A stretch of DNA of 64,000 nucleotides from Culex pipiens pallens (lineage: Eukaryota; Arthropoda; Insecta; Diptera; Culicidae): assembly GCF_016801865.2 (NCBI RefSeq), contig NC_068938.1, positions 30,696,129 through 30,760,128 on the forward strand, read 5' to 3'. The position numbers and the translations under genes are program-made. The notes under the pieces were generated by a model. It saw only the letters and a program-made list of their open reading frames with translations, searched no databases and was not told where the DNA came from. Of the stretch, positions 26,201 to 41,200 are shown one piece after another (position 1 is the first letter of the stretch; each line of letters begins with the position of its first letter).

Positions 26201-29200
26201 TTTTAAATATTAAAAAACGGTATTTTGTGAAAATTTCGATATTTTTTTTTCAAAAAAAAATCTAATAAAACTTAAAAGTACACAAAATTCCGCTTCCTTT
26301 GATACCCATAAATTATGAAAATTTGAGTGCTTTCGAAAAATACGGTATTTTGTGAACAATTTTAAGTATTTATACATAGAAACTTACTACATTTAACATG
26401 ACTCGATTATCCGATGTTTTGTATGGGACTTCGGATAATCGAATCATGACCAAAAAAAAAATGTTTTTCATATTTTTTTTATTTTCTTACTTAAAATATC
26501 AAATTCGAGTTCTGCGACCCCAATTTAGTCAAATTTGAATATTTGATTGCCTTTTAAATTGAAAAATGCATTTTTTCAATATGTTATCACCGCCATTTTG
26601 GCCGCCATCTTGGATTTAAAAATTCTAAATCATTTTAGAGTAGTTTATGGGACCATCAAAAATAAGAGAGCGAAAAAAAGCTTTTTTTCGTGATTCGATT
26701 ATACGAAGTGAAATTTTTCGGAGGCCTTCCGATAATCGAGTCTGGACTATGTTGATTTTAGAATGATTTAAAAATGAGTTGTCGTCCATTATCGGCGATT
26801 AGATTATCGCCGATAGAATTATCGAAATAACGATAACAATGTCCCAAAATCTGAATCTTGAGAAGGGATTTTCTGATCGATTTGGTGTCTTCGGTAAAGT
26901 TGTAGGTTATGATAGGGACTTGCCACAAAAAAATGGTACTCGAAAAAACCCCGACTTTTTTTTTATTTGACTTTTTATTAATAAAATTTGCATTCCCAAT
27001 TTTGTGGATCAAAAAAGGCATCTTTTGCGCTAGAGTTTAGGATTGTGAAATAAAAAAATGCAGGTCACATAAACATATGAAACACAATAACTTATAGGAC
27101 ATTTAAAAAAAAAAAAAAAAAATCTCTTGATTTTTAACTTTGTCTTTAAGTCTAAATTCGGTGATAAATAAGTTTTCAGTGTCATCTGATTAGTTCTAAT
27201 TTATCCAACTCGCAATATCTTGGAAACTATTGGTTTGATTTTCAATGTAAAAAAAAAATAAAGTTTTGTGAATTTTTCTGCTTTGTTCAATGAATTAACA
27301 TTTTAAAATTTCCAAAATAAGTGTTTCTTGCCCTTTCAAAAAGTTAATCTTGATTCTCAAATTTCAAAGTTATATTTTATTATGTATGTAAAAAGTCCCA
27401 TAAAAATTGAGATATGAATTAGACAGAGATTCTCACATTTTATCATGATTAGAATCCTACCCGAATGAGATAATCATTTTAAAGATTTTCCAAATTTCAC
27501 AAGTAATTGACACCATACCAAAAAAGCACACCTGCCCAGTATCCCATTACTCTCCCTTTCCTAGTGTGACCTGCAGCTAACGCAACCAACAGCAAACAAA
27601 AAAACGTCTGCTCCCTTATCAGCGCCAATGTCGTCAATAAAGATAAGAATAGCGTGCCTCGGTTATCTCGCCGCAAACTCGCGTTCAAATTGGACCTGAT
27701 ACTAAGCTCTCATTGAACGGGTGGGGGAGACCCCAACCCCGGAGCAAACTTCAAGAAGCTTCTTTCGCGCAATTGACGGGTATGCTAATTTCGAATCCGA
27801 TGCTTGAAAAATGACAACCAGATAACGAATACAAATGGTCCTCCTCCTGGCAGTCTGTTGGTGGATGACATAACCGCCGGAAGTCACGGTTTATCATTCG
27901 TTTATCGTGCTAGAGGCTAGAAATAGCGCGACGACGACCAGAAATCTATTTCGCAAATGAACCACTTGAAGTCTAGGTCGCGCCGCGGTAGAGTGATTGT
28001 TTGAGATTTGCTGGACACTTGCGGACTTGGAATCTCGGAATCACTTAGCACGGCCAGCATCACGACTAACCATCGGTTTTAATTAGACCGCGCGACGCGA
28101 ATGAGACAACTTTTTGTCACGAAGTTCTCAAGTGGTTGAGGTATTAGAATGTCGCGCAGACACATGGCCTGTTGATGATTCAATGCTTTTTAGAAACTCA
28201 TAAATTGCTCAATATCTTGAACTCAATACAGATCAATCTGGGAATGAAATCAAGTTTTAATTAAGCTAAACTGAATGCCAATCCATGTAATGAGTTTCTC
28301 ATCAATACGGCATTGATACTTCAATCCACCAGAAATCGTATCGAAGTCCTTGTCCTAGGTCACGTCCAGAGTTATGGAATCCATCAACTCGAGTCCAAAT
28401 CGATACTAACCGGACATTTATTGAGCTGAAACTGTGTGCCATTTCGAACACGAATGACATGGTCCCAGAGTTATATGATATTGGCCACGACAACAGTTGG
28501 TTCTTCTCTTTCCCTTTCTATGGTACTCCCAGCGACTACATAACATGCCTTAAGTGGATCACTCGGGGAGAAATAAATCGCTTCATCAGTCACTCGGAGA
28601 GTTTGGTAGAAGGAGCAGGGAGGACCACTTATTAAAATTAGTGGCAAACGACACCAATTTGGGAACGGCGCGGCAACCTAAAACCGAACCTCCGTTCCCT
28701 GAGACATGTGTTTGCATAGTCCTGTGTGTGTGTCCCTTAAACGATTCTTAAATTGCTTTCGCGGAGACGCGACGAGTCGGTCATAAAAGTTTGAGCTTTT
28801 CTGGGAACTTTTTCGCTGGGGTCAAATCTTGCTGATGGATTCGACCCCGGACGGAGTGGTGACCTTCCCCCCTGGAATCGTTTTGTGATAAACACTCTTA
28901 TTAAACTGCATCACCGTTTTAGCGCCAAGCTCAGTGACACTTTAATTGTTTGTTTGTTCTACGCGCCGGGGAGGTGTTTTGGAGTTCGTGATCCGTGCAA
29001 AGTGTCGTTGATGTCTTCCGCGCAATGTCGTGAAGAGCACTTCTTGCCGTTCCAGCTTGTTGAGTTCCGTAATGTCACGACTCTCGTGCTGCACACGTAC
29101 ATCGCCGCACACATACACATGTAGTTGTGACATTCTATGTCAAGTATCAGCTCAGGGTGCCTCTTCCAAGAGCCTGTACACACCAAACGAAAAAAGAATA

Positions 29201-32200
29201 GTTGATGGATAACATTTGCGTGTATATCTGCAGGACCATATGCTGACGCTGGTGGTGTCGGATGCTAAATCGGATGATGAATGTGTGAGTATGTGTGTTT
29301 GTGTAGGCACACAAACACACCAAGATAACAGAATCCGGCGTTTGGGCGGTCTTGGTCGTCGTCGTCGTCACTGTTTGCTTGCGGATTTCCATAAACTTAT
29401 TTTGATTAAATTCAGCTGGGGTGTATTCTTCTTATGGCTATTTTTGCGTGTGGACTCCCGAGAGGAGGAGGAGGATGATCAAATGCTGATGAAGGATTTG
29501 CTGTACGTGCTGAGCGTAGTTTCGCGACTTATTGTTTGAATTATGAATAATAACGTATGGTGTGAGTTATGCAATCATAATCTTTATTTCGCCGGGGTGA
29601 TTTCACCCGTTGATGACAAGCTAATTAGGGTGTGAATAATTTTAAATGAATGTGTCAATCAAAATGACACCGTTAAGTCATGATTCGTCTTTGAAAACAC
29701 TCGCGAATTGCATATCACTACGTCGTGATAGTGCTGTCTTGTCAAACGTGCATTTGGGCTAAAGTAAGTAAAGGACACTATGTGTACCTTTCAATGCCTC
29801 ACCTTTTGACCATCACAAATCCCTAAAACTCAATTTCAATCCTGAGATATTGGACAAAACACCGTGAAATTTTGAAACCCGTCATACAAAACGTTGTTCC
29901 AATCAGATATGTTTTTTTTTTTGCCACAGCCTGTAATTGCGACAACAAATATATGGGAATTTTGGTCAAATCAATTAAGCCTCGAATACCCTAATTTTTT
30001 TGCAAGAATTTTAGGTCATTTTGAGATTTTTTTTTGCTCTACGAAAAACTAAACTTCTCATGTTTTCTACTTTAAATGTTTCAGATTTAAGTATTTCATT
30101 TTGCAATTATTTTGGTTATTTTAAGTTTGTTCCTGATAGTATTTGGCTAATTCTACCGCCTCCCATTATAACCTTTTGGATTTCCAGTTGTTTTTTTTTC
30201 ATATTTTTACAGTCACTTTTTTTTCGTTTTTCACATTTTCTACTATATACTATCGTTAGTTAAATTACTGCATACTTATTCTTAATAAAAATATACTGAA
30301 ATGTTAGTGAAAAACACAGCCAAAGTTGACCCAGAAAAAAAATTAGACATTGGCAAAGTCACATAAATCAAGTCAAACTTTCAACCTTTAATTTTTATTC
30401 AACTGAGTTCTTCTCTCTACTACACTCTACTCACTTCAAGATCAAAGATTTATTGAAAAATGGATTTTTGGGATTTTTTTTAAGATCGAAGCCCGTTTAG
30501 AGACGGGGCGATTGCCGCCTAGGGTGGCTCCTTAGACCATTCACCTTCACAAAAAAACCATCCAATTCCAAGCGAAAGTTTCTTGAGGATACCGTGGAGA
30601 TTTTCCCTTATCCTCTTAAAAAAGTGGTCATCAACAATTCCCGTGGTCCAAATCCCCCATCAACTTGGACTTCAACATGACGAACATGACGAAATCCAGT
30701 ATGCAATCTGCTAAAATCACTGCTTCCAAGCAAAGCCAAGCGGAAAGTTGGCGTCAGAAATCAGAAAAATAAGCTCTTTTAGCCAGAAACCGTTAAAACT
30801 GCATTTAAAGTATTCATACGACTTTTTCAGTCTATTCAAACTAGAGGTGGGCAAAACCGCTCTTTTTAAGGAGCCGCTCATTGAAATGATCCACTCTTTT
30901 GAACGGCTCTTTTACTCTTTTTTTTTAAAAAAAAAGGAAAAAGCTATTTTTTATGAATGGGGTGATTTTTATGGGTTTTTTTCTATTGGACTTTATAAGC
31001 TATAAAAACAAAAAAGAGAAGATTCGCCTGAAAACCATGGACCTTGACGCACTTTGTCAAGATTTCTACCCAAACCTTAACGTTCAAATAATAGGATGGG
31101 GAGAGAACTCAAACATAAATCTAGGATTTTGGAGATTTTGTTTACGAAATTGCGTTCATTTCTGCTAAAATAAAACAAATACTGATATTTTATTTTGAGA
31201 AAATATTCTGCAAACTCTTTTCTATATTCTGATTTAATTGATAATGTCTATAAATTCCAAAGTTTTATAATCGGGCTAGAGATTTTTTTTTTCAAATCTC
31301 ATAGGCTCATTTTATAGTTTTTTGGTAAAAAATTTCCAAGTAAATCATTTCTAAATGCTCAAATTGGTATTCGGGTAGAACTTTAATGTATCTTTACGGT
31401 CAGTTGTGCTTTAAAAGTTGTTTATTTTGTTTGAAAGAGCATTCAGCTTTACTTTTAGAATAATTTCATGATCACAAGGAAAGCAAAAAATATTTAAAAA
31501 GAACTAGAAAAGGAAAAAAGAAAATATGGGTTTCAAAACGTTTAGGCGGTGATTATTTATGAGAAAGTTGCAATAGAACCCCAGCGAAATATATCGATTC
31601 TGCTCTCAAAATTTCACGTTATATCCCCTCTTTAACCTTTCCTTAAATTTAAAATCACCGAAATAGTACACCGTGGGACAACTTTGACAAATTTTGACAA
31701 ATTTATTAGCGTTGAAATATTTGAAAATACATTTTTAACTCCTAAAAACGAATTTAATTCTACGATTTGTTGGAAATTAAATGAATAATTTTTAGAAACT
31801 TAAACACAAGTTTAAAAAATCATTCCGCCTTAGAACGGTTTTTTCAAAAGACCGGAGTTTCAAAAAGAACCGCAGCTCTTTTTTTGTGAGCTATGGTTCG
31901 TTCGCTCTTTTTAGTGAACCGGCTCTTTGAGCGGATCGGGATATGTACAGCTTGAACAAAAAAATGTTTTTCGATTTTAAAAATAAGCTTTTATTTTCAA
32001 AAATGGACAAAATTATTTTTTCGAAAAATAAAAAAACCTTTAAAATTGCCCAAGGAACATTGAAGACTGGACCTCTGGTTGCTGAGATATTGCCGGAAAA
32101 AAAGTAAAAGTAGCAGGATAATTTTAGTTTCCTAAGTCTGTTTTAAACAGCCCCCCATTTCTAATGAAATTATGTCAGCAACGAATGGTACAATTTCCAA

Positions 32201-35200
32201 TGTTAAAAATTTAAATATCTGTGAATTTTTTTGATCTCGACGAAAAAAAATTCACAAGTTTTGAATTCTAGATTAACAATTGATAAGGGCCTAATATTTA
32301 TTATTGTTATTATTTCGAAGGATATCAGAAATTTTTACTTATGGACACTATTTAAAAAAAAACGTTTTTTCTTTTGCAAAAATCAAAGTTGTGTGGTCAT
32401 TTCTAGAAAACGGCGCAGTTTATCAAAGTTTATGTAAAGTACATTTTGATAGCAAATTTGATTTTTCATTTAACTAAAAAAAATCTAATTTAATTTTTTT
32501 TGGATAATATTTAATTTGTTTCCAAAAACTATATTTTTCTAATAATTTAACTTGGCGGCAACATTTTTGTCCGTGCTTCTTTATGGCTCAAAAGTTGCGG
32601 GATTTTGACCCTAAAAAACAGCAAAAAAAAATCATGAGTACATATATGGAAACTGTATGTTTTTTTGTGTAAAAAAGAATACCTATTATTACCTGTTTTT
32701 TTCCTAACAGTCTTTATCAATTATCTATAACTTTGCCCAAGACACTGAATCGACCAGAAAAGTTCTCCAAAAGAAAAAGATTTTCGAATATTTACGTACC
32801 TTTTTGCCTTCCTCACTGAGGTAAGGCTATAATCCTGCTCTAAAAATGAACTTTTTATTAAAAGCTCAAAGACCCACCTTCATGTATACATATCGACTCA
32901 GAATCGAAAACTGAACAAATGTCTGTGTGTGTGTATGTGTGTGTGTATGTGTGTGTGTATGTATGTATGTGACTAAAATTCTCACTGAGTTTTCTCAGCA
33001 CTGGCTGAACCGATTTTGATCAAACCGGTTGCAATCGACTTGGTTCATGGTCCCATACATCGCTATTGAATTGTTTGAAGTTTCGATAACTAGTTCAAAA
33101 GTTATGTATAAAAATGTGTTTTCACATATATCCGGATCTCATTTTTATGCATGTAAACAATGTCCGGATCCATCATCCGACCCATCGTTGGTTAGGTAAT
33201 CAAAATACCTTTCTAACGACTCCACAACATTGAAGATCTGGCAACCCTGTCTCGAGTTATGATCACTTAAGTGATATTTATGTACTTTTTTGAAGCCGGA
33301 TCTCACTTAAATGTATGTAAAAGATGTCCGGATCCATCATCCGACCCATCGTTGGTTAGGTAATCAAGATACCTTTTCAACGAGTCCACAACATTGAAGA
33401 TCTGGCAACCCTGTCTGGAGTTATGACCACTTAAGTGATATTTATGTACTTTTTTGAAGCCGGATCTCACTTAAATGTATGTAAACGATGTCCGGATCCA
33501 TCATCCGACCCATCGTTGGTTAGGTAATCGAAAGACCTTTTCAACGAGTCCACAACATTGAAGATCTGGCAACCCTGTCTCGAGTTATGACCACTTAAGT
33601 TATATCTGTGTACTTATTTTTCTGGATCTAAAAAAAAGCTGAAATATGTGTCCAAACCACGCATATCACCCATTGTTGGTAAAAAGTGAGGAAGGCATCA
33701 ACCACATAGGTGGATTAAGTTAGTTTTTGTATGAACAGCTGCCTAAATTGTATGGAACCTATTATGGATGAACTAATGACACTAAATGGCTTTTTTGGTC
33801 ATATAAAAGGCCCCTAGAGTTTGAACCAAACAATATTATATATAAAATCAATTTACGTTAGTCGGGGAGAATTGCTCATAAAAAGATAAATATAATTTCT
33901 AGAAAAGAATGATGTTGCCAAAACTTCAATTTTTTATAGCAAATAAAACATTTTTTTTAACAATTTTACATGTCCTTTTTTGTCCGGTCATGTCTTAACG
34001 AATATGTCTGCTAAAACTCGCCAGAACTTAAAACGTTTCCTCCTATCAGAGTGAAAATTTCCGTTTACTGCCCAACTTCCGACAGTTGGGCTTCCACAAG
34101 CTTCTTCCGGCTTCCGGCAAAAGCTCCATGTCATATATGATGTCTGACCTGAGACGTTCGAAAATTGATGAACAATTTTCGGAGCGGTGCTTTCGCCCTG
34201 CTTCGCTCAAGAGATAAGCATCTAATGGCCAATATCGGTTAGTCACTCCATGGGAATGTTTCAGGCTGGAAATTAGGGGTGGTCAGGTTTGACCAGTTTC
34301 GAACATGAACTGGTGTCGGGATTATGCTGATAAAGTCTTTTCAAACGATAATTTTTAAGTCGAGATCATAGTTAAGCCCTGACTAAGCCTAAGTCATCCC
34401 AACTCTCAAATTTTCTTCCACATGACGTCTGACCTGCGCAAGGTTGGGTGCACTGTGCCAAGTGAAATATGATGGCATAATAGCGCTCCTACTCGAAGAT
34501 GCCGCCCCATCAAGACACATGGAGCGCACATCATGGTTTTGCGCCCGGAATAACGGCAGGAGAACTACGGGTGGAAGTTGTGCGGTTAACTTTGCTGATT
34601 CATGTGGCTTCTCGGTCTCGGTAACTGATTAGTTTTTATGGCTAAAGTTGGAGGCTCTCTATACTTGATTTAGATCTATATACGATCTGGGAAGATATGG
34701 TCTTCCCCGGGCGGTAGGATTCACGTGTTGCACGCCCTCTCACTTATTAATGGATGGTTTGAGGTTTCATGAGGTTTCGCGTGTGGCTCATGAAATTCGA
34801 TTCCATACACGAATGACGTCACGTATAAACTCGGAAGAAGATACTTTCTCGCAGGATTCCCAGGAATTCAATTGCCAACCGCTATGAGTCATTTGAAGTT
34901 AATGGAAGAGAAATACTCACTTCAACTCGACTTGTCTGTCTTTCATGGCAGCAACTTTGACAAACTTGACTGCTTGATGGCTGGGAAAATAAGAAATTAT
35001 AACCTCACAAAGTTTTGTGCAAACAACGTCCGTAAGTACCTCTCCGAGATCTCTTGAATCTTGAATTTGAACTGAAACTTGCGAATCCGACTTGTTGGTC
35101 TGCAAAAGGAAAATGTCTTCAAACATTTAAAAAATATTTAAAAAGAACTAAAACTTCAAAGATGTCTCTCTCCAGTACAACCAAGGTCTTCCCCACAAAA

Positions 35201-38200
35201 CCTGACTCGTTCCCCGGTTTTCCCCACGCACGGTTGGCTGGCCAAAAGGTGAAATATGAATCTCCGGCGCGGGCAGTAATTTAATTGCTTTCCCCTCTGA
35301 CGAATCTGACTTCTGACGAGTAAATTTTGCATTTTTTGCCTCTTTCTCTGTTTGGTGTTCTGGTCATAACCGGCGGGCAAACGCAGCAGAACGGAACGCG
35401 AACCAGTGCCGGAATTCCGTTAATTTCTGGCCTGTGTGTACCAGCTTCCGTGACGTGTGCCGTCCGTCGCACTGGTCGGGCAGAAATCGATGGTGACGGC
35501 CGGGGCCGATGGCAGCGAATGGGAAGGAAATTACTGCATGAGAGCAAACAGAACGCGTGTGTGTGTTTGCGTGCCGGTTGTGGCACGTGGACACACGTGC
35601 GGAAATGTTTTATGTTTGAGAACGAATTGAAATGTTTCTATAAGCAAAGAAAGTAATAGTTTATAGCTAGACTTAGTGCTTTTTTGTGCTTTATTTTCTC
35701 GGGGACCATCGTACACAGTAAAAAATTGTGTAAATTTGAAAGGTGTAATTTTGGAAGGTTGAATATTACCACTTTTATGGTTTAATTTTACCTCAATTTA
35801 GACCAGAAAAGGTAAGATTACACATTTTCAGAGGTAAAATTACACATTTTTTGTGACATAAAAGATGTACCCCTTACCAGATGAAATATTACCATGATTT
35901 TTTTATATTGTGTATCAAATCACCAAATTTCGCGGGAATTTCATGGGACTCGCAAAATATGTAAAGGACTGATTTTCAAGATTAAAAATAACATTTAAAT
36001 CCCAAATCAGTTAATTTTCAAAAAGCAAAATTTTAATCTTCAATTTTCTATTGGAATATTACATTTTAAAAAAGGTTGAATTTAAAGGTTGCTGTCTCTG
36101 CAGGAAAATTCATTTGAATCACTTAAATTTTAAAGTTTTTAACCATATTTTGCCCGTGATTTTTTGGGGTAATTTTTACATAAACTTAAAAAAAAAAGAT
36201 TTCAGTAGGCTTATTTAATTTGAACAAACATTTAAGCAATGTTTAAAAAATAATAACTATGTTCTTTTAAAGTAAATTAAAACAAGTGTTGACTTAAATA
36301 AGCGTACTTGAAATTCAGATGCTTGAGTATAAAAACCACTAAATCAGCTGCGCCTCCGACAAGTTATCTAATCCATTTTCCAAATCTAATTTTCGAAGTT
36401 TTGGAGCAAAAAAATACCGTTAACCGGGGTGACATTGATAGCCGGGGTGATTTTGATAGGTTTGAGATTTAAATTAAATACGTTAGGAATGGTATGGAAT
36501 CATACCAACTGTGGAAGAGAATTGTTCAAGAAGAACTTTTCATAAAATTTTGAAGTTATTCAAAAGTTAGTTAACTATATTTAAGAAAAAGTTGATTAAT
36601 ATTACTGTGTTAACATTCGCAAAGTGTCATGATTTTATCAGTGAAAATAAATTCAAAACGGAAAATGAAGTATATTTTTAGACTTTTTAAGAAAAAAAAA
36701 ATACTAGGAGAAGAAAAATTAGTTTGTAAAAAATGAATTTTATGTGTTTTTGAAACACAATTCGAAAAAAATCAAATTTATTGGCATTTTTAAAAGAAAA
36801 ATTTCATACAAATTGTGAAAACATTTGATTCGTGCTTCGTATTCAGCTTAAAATGCAATTTTAATCGATATTTTTATAAGCAAACAAGTTTATTAGAACT
36901 TTAAGCAAAATTCGGACTTACAAACAATTTTACCAAAAAAATATATGTTTTTGTTGAAAAGCTTATAAACTGTCTAAATAGTACACAGAAAAAAAGTTGA
37001 ATTTTGGAAGATTGAAAATTTATTTGGTTGAATATTATTACCTCTTTTTTTTAGTAACATTACATAAAAATGCGTATCAATGTGAACCTAATGAAAATTC
37101 ACCAAAACTGATGAAAATTCACTAGTTCCTGATTCAATATTACACTCTTTTTTGACACAAATTCTGTCATCATTCCCAGATGACCAACTTTTTTCTCCGT
37201 GTAGTGTTATTTGATTGTGCAAGTTTTTTTTATGAAAATATATTTTTTGGCAATATTAATATTTTTTCCTCATATTTTTTTTGCAGGAATATTGAATGGG
37301 GGGGGGACAAAAACTTGAAATAAAGTAAGCATTAGCCTGAAAAAACGACAAAATTTAATATCCAATTTCCATTTCAAAAAAAACTTTAGCTTTTGTGCAT
37401 TTTGTTTTTTCAAAGAAAAGCTTAAATTCTCTTGTTTAATGTTTTCGTAAACTATTTAAGTATTTTCATATGTTTTATATTAGTAGTTTTTGGCCTTTTC
37501 TCGAACCCTTTTTTCGATACATTTTTTTTAATCATTTGTCTGGAACAAAACAAACATTTCTGCATACTTATTTTTATAATAAAACTAGGAAATATTACTT
37601 AAAAATGCGGTCAAAATAGAGCCCAGAAAAATGCATTATTTTAATTTAAGTATTGGCCAACTCAGATGAAACAAGTAAAATCAAGAAACAATTTCAAAAG
37701 ATTCAAAATTAGTTCAGAAATTGATCTATGGTGAAATTTTAGTTCGAAGTCCGTCCGAGGCTCGGTTGCAAAAGAAGAAACACTTTTATTCAGCTGACTT
37801 TATAAACTTTTGACAACATTCTTATAATTAGGAGTTAAAGTTTGATACAATTTTGCTAAAATATAATTTAAAATTGATTTAATCTTATAAATATTGATAA
37901 ATATTGACCATTTAAACTGATTTTGAAGCGCGTGAAAAAATCCACATTCACAGTTAAATTTGTTTTGATAAAAATACCATTAAACTTTATAGTTCTTAGA
38001 GTCAAAAAAAATAACTTTTCTTATTGAAATCGTTCAAAGAATCTTAAAATCCAAAAAGTTCAAAAAAAGCATTTGCGACTTGAAATCCTATTCAGATAGA
38101 AAATTATGACACTTTTAGAGTAATGAATCGAAGCTAACAACAGTAACTAACAAGCTAAACGTCTGAATGGAAGAATCGAAAAATCTTTAAAACTGCCGTA

Positions 38201-41200
38201 TTTTTGACCTGTTTGACCAAATCCTTGACATCCGGTAGTCAAAAGAACGGGAAAGATCTCTAGTTTTCGATTCCGGGGAGAAATCCGAGTTTGGACCATT
38301 TTCACCGGAGTTATTCCGGATCGTAGTGGGGTACCTTTTTGACTGGCCGGCCGCATCCATACAGAAAATTTATTAAAATTGACAAAACTTACTGTAAATA
38401 AACAGAACATGCCCCAAAACATATTTGGATCAATGTTGGACCATCCTAGCAAGTGTGGCAACCGGTTTCGGTTCTGGCCACCCTCGGAACCGGTTCCACG
38501 AGTGGGTAAGACTATAACACATTACAAGTCACATTTTGCCTTCGTTGTGTTCGTAAAAATATACAAAAAAAAATATTCAGATACAGATCCCAAATAATAA
38601 ACAGGCCTTGTATGGCCACTATGGCTTGACCCCCGGAACATCCGGAACACGGTTCCAGAGAACCATTTATACGAAACTTGCACATATAGCTTGCGACATG
38701 TCAAAAATCATGGTTTTGTATCGTAAAAGTCAACCAACCCACTGAAATAAAGTTTGGACACAATGTGGCCACTATGGCTTGACCCCCGGAACATCCGGAA
38801 CACGGTTCCAGAGAACCATTTATACGAAACTTGCACACATAGCTTGCGACATGTCAAAAATCATGGTTTTGTATCGTAAAAGTCAACCAACCCACTGAAA
38901 TAAAGTTTGGACACAATGTGGCCACTATGGCTTGACCCCCGGAACATCCGGAACACGGTTCCAGAGAACCATATATACGAAACTTGCACACATAGCTTGC
39001 GACATGTCAAAAATCATGGTTTTGTATCGTAAAAGTCAACCAAAACACTGAAATAAAGTTTGGACACAATGTGGCCACTATGGCTTGACCCCCGGAACAC
39101 GGTTCCAGAGGACCATTTATACGAAACTTGCACATATAGCTTGCGACATGTCAAAAATCATGGTTTTGTATCGTAACAGTCAACCAACCCACTGAAATAA
39201 AGTTTGGACACAATATGGCCACTATGGCTTGACCCCCGGAACATCCGGAACACGGTTCCAGAGAACCATTTATACGAAACTTGCACACATAGCTTGCGAC
39301 ATGTCAAAAATCATGGTTTTGTATCGTAAAAGTCAACCAACCCACTGAAATAAAGTTTGTACACAATGTGGCCACTATGGCTTGACCCCCGGAACATCCG
39401 GAACACGGTTCCAATAGACCATTTTTTGTAAACTGGTACATATGACTTGCGACATGTCAAAAATCATGGTTTTGCATCGCCAAATTCAATCAACACACTC
39501 AAATAAAGTTTGGACATAATGTGGCCACTATGGCTTGACTCCCGGAACATCCGGAACACGGTTCCAGTGGACCATTTTTTGTAAACTGGCACATATAACT
39601 TGCGACATGTCAAAAATCATGGTTTTGCATCGCCAAATTCAACCAACCCACTGAAATAAAGTTTGGACACAATGTGGCCACTATGGCTTGACTCCCGGAA
39701 CATCCGGAACACGGTTCCAGTGGACCATTTTTTGTAAACTGGCACATATAACTTGCGACATGTCAAAAATCATGGTTTTGCATCGCCAAATTCAACCAAC
39801 CCACTGAAATAAAGTTTGGACACAATGTGGCCACTATGGCTTGACTCCCGGAACATCCGGAACACGGTTCCAGTGGACCATTTTTTGTAAACTGGCACAT
39901 ATAACTTGCGACATGTCAAAAATCATGGTTTTGCATCGCCAAATTCAATCAACACACTCAAATAAAGTTTAGACACAATGTAGCTACTATGGCTTGACTC
40001 CCGGAACATCCGGAACACGGTTCCAGTGGACCATTTATACAAAATTAGATCATATAGCTTGTGACATGTCATGCCATGATTTTTGACATGTCGCAAGTTA
40101 TATGTGCCAGTTTACAAAAAATGGTCCACTGGAACCGTGTTCCGGATGTTCCAGGGGTCAAGCCATAGTGGCCACATTGTGTCCAAACTTTATTTCAGTG
40201 GGTTGGTTGAATTTGGCGATGCAAAACCATGATTTTTGACATGTCGCAAGTTATATGTGCCAGTTTACAAAAAATGGTCCACTGGAACCGTGTTCCGGAT
40301 GTTCCGGGAGTCAAGCCATAGTGGCCACATTGTGTCCAAACTTTATTTCAGTGGGTTGGTTGAATTTGGCGATGCAAAACCATGATTTTTGACATGTCGC
40401 AAGTTATATGTGCCAGTTTACAAAAAATGGTCCACTGGAACCGTGTTCCGGATGTTCCGGGAGTCAAGCCATAGTGGCCACATTATGTCCAAACTTTATT
40501 TCAGTGGGTTGGTTGACTTTTACGATACAAAACCATGATTTTTGACATGTCGCAAGCTATGTGTGCAAGTTTCGTATAAATGGTTCTCTGGAACCGTGTT
40601 CCGGATGTTCCGGGGGTCAAGCCATAGTAACCACATTGTGTCCAAACTTTATTTCAGTGGGTTGGTTGACTTTTACGATACAAAACCATGATTTTTGACA
40701 TGTCGCAAGCTATATGTGCAAGTTTCGTATAAATGGTTCTCTGGAACCGTGTTCCGGATGTTCCGGGGGTCAAGCCATAGTGGCCATACAAGGCCTGTTT
40801 ATTATTTGGGATCTGTATCTGAATATTTTTTTTTTGTATATTTTTACGAACACAACGAAGGCAAAATGTGACTTGTAATGTGTTATAGTCTTACCCACTC
40901 GTGGAACCGGTTCCGAGGGTGGCCAGAACCGGAACCGGTTGCCACACTTGCTAGGATGGTCCAACATTGATCCAAATATGTTTTGGGGCATGTTCTGTTT
41001 ATTTACAGTAAGTTTTGTCAATTTTAATAAATTTTCTGTATGGATGCGGCCGGCCAGTCAAAAAGGTACCCCACTACGATCCGGAATAACTCCGGTGAAA
41101 ATGGTCCAAACTCGGATTTCTCCCCGGAATCGAAAACTAGAGATCTTTCCCGTTCTTTTGACTACCGGATGTCAAGGATTTGGTCAAACAGGTCAAAAAT

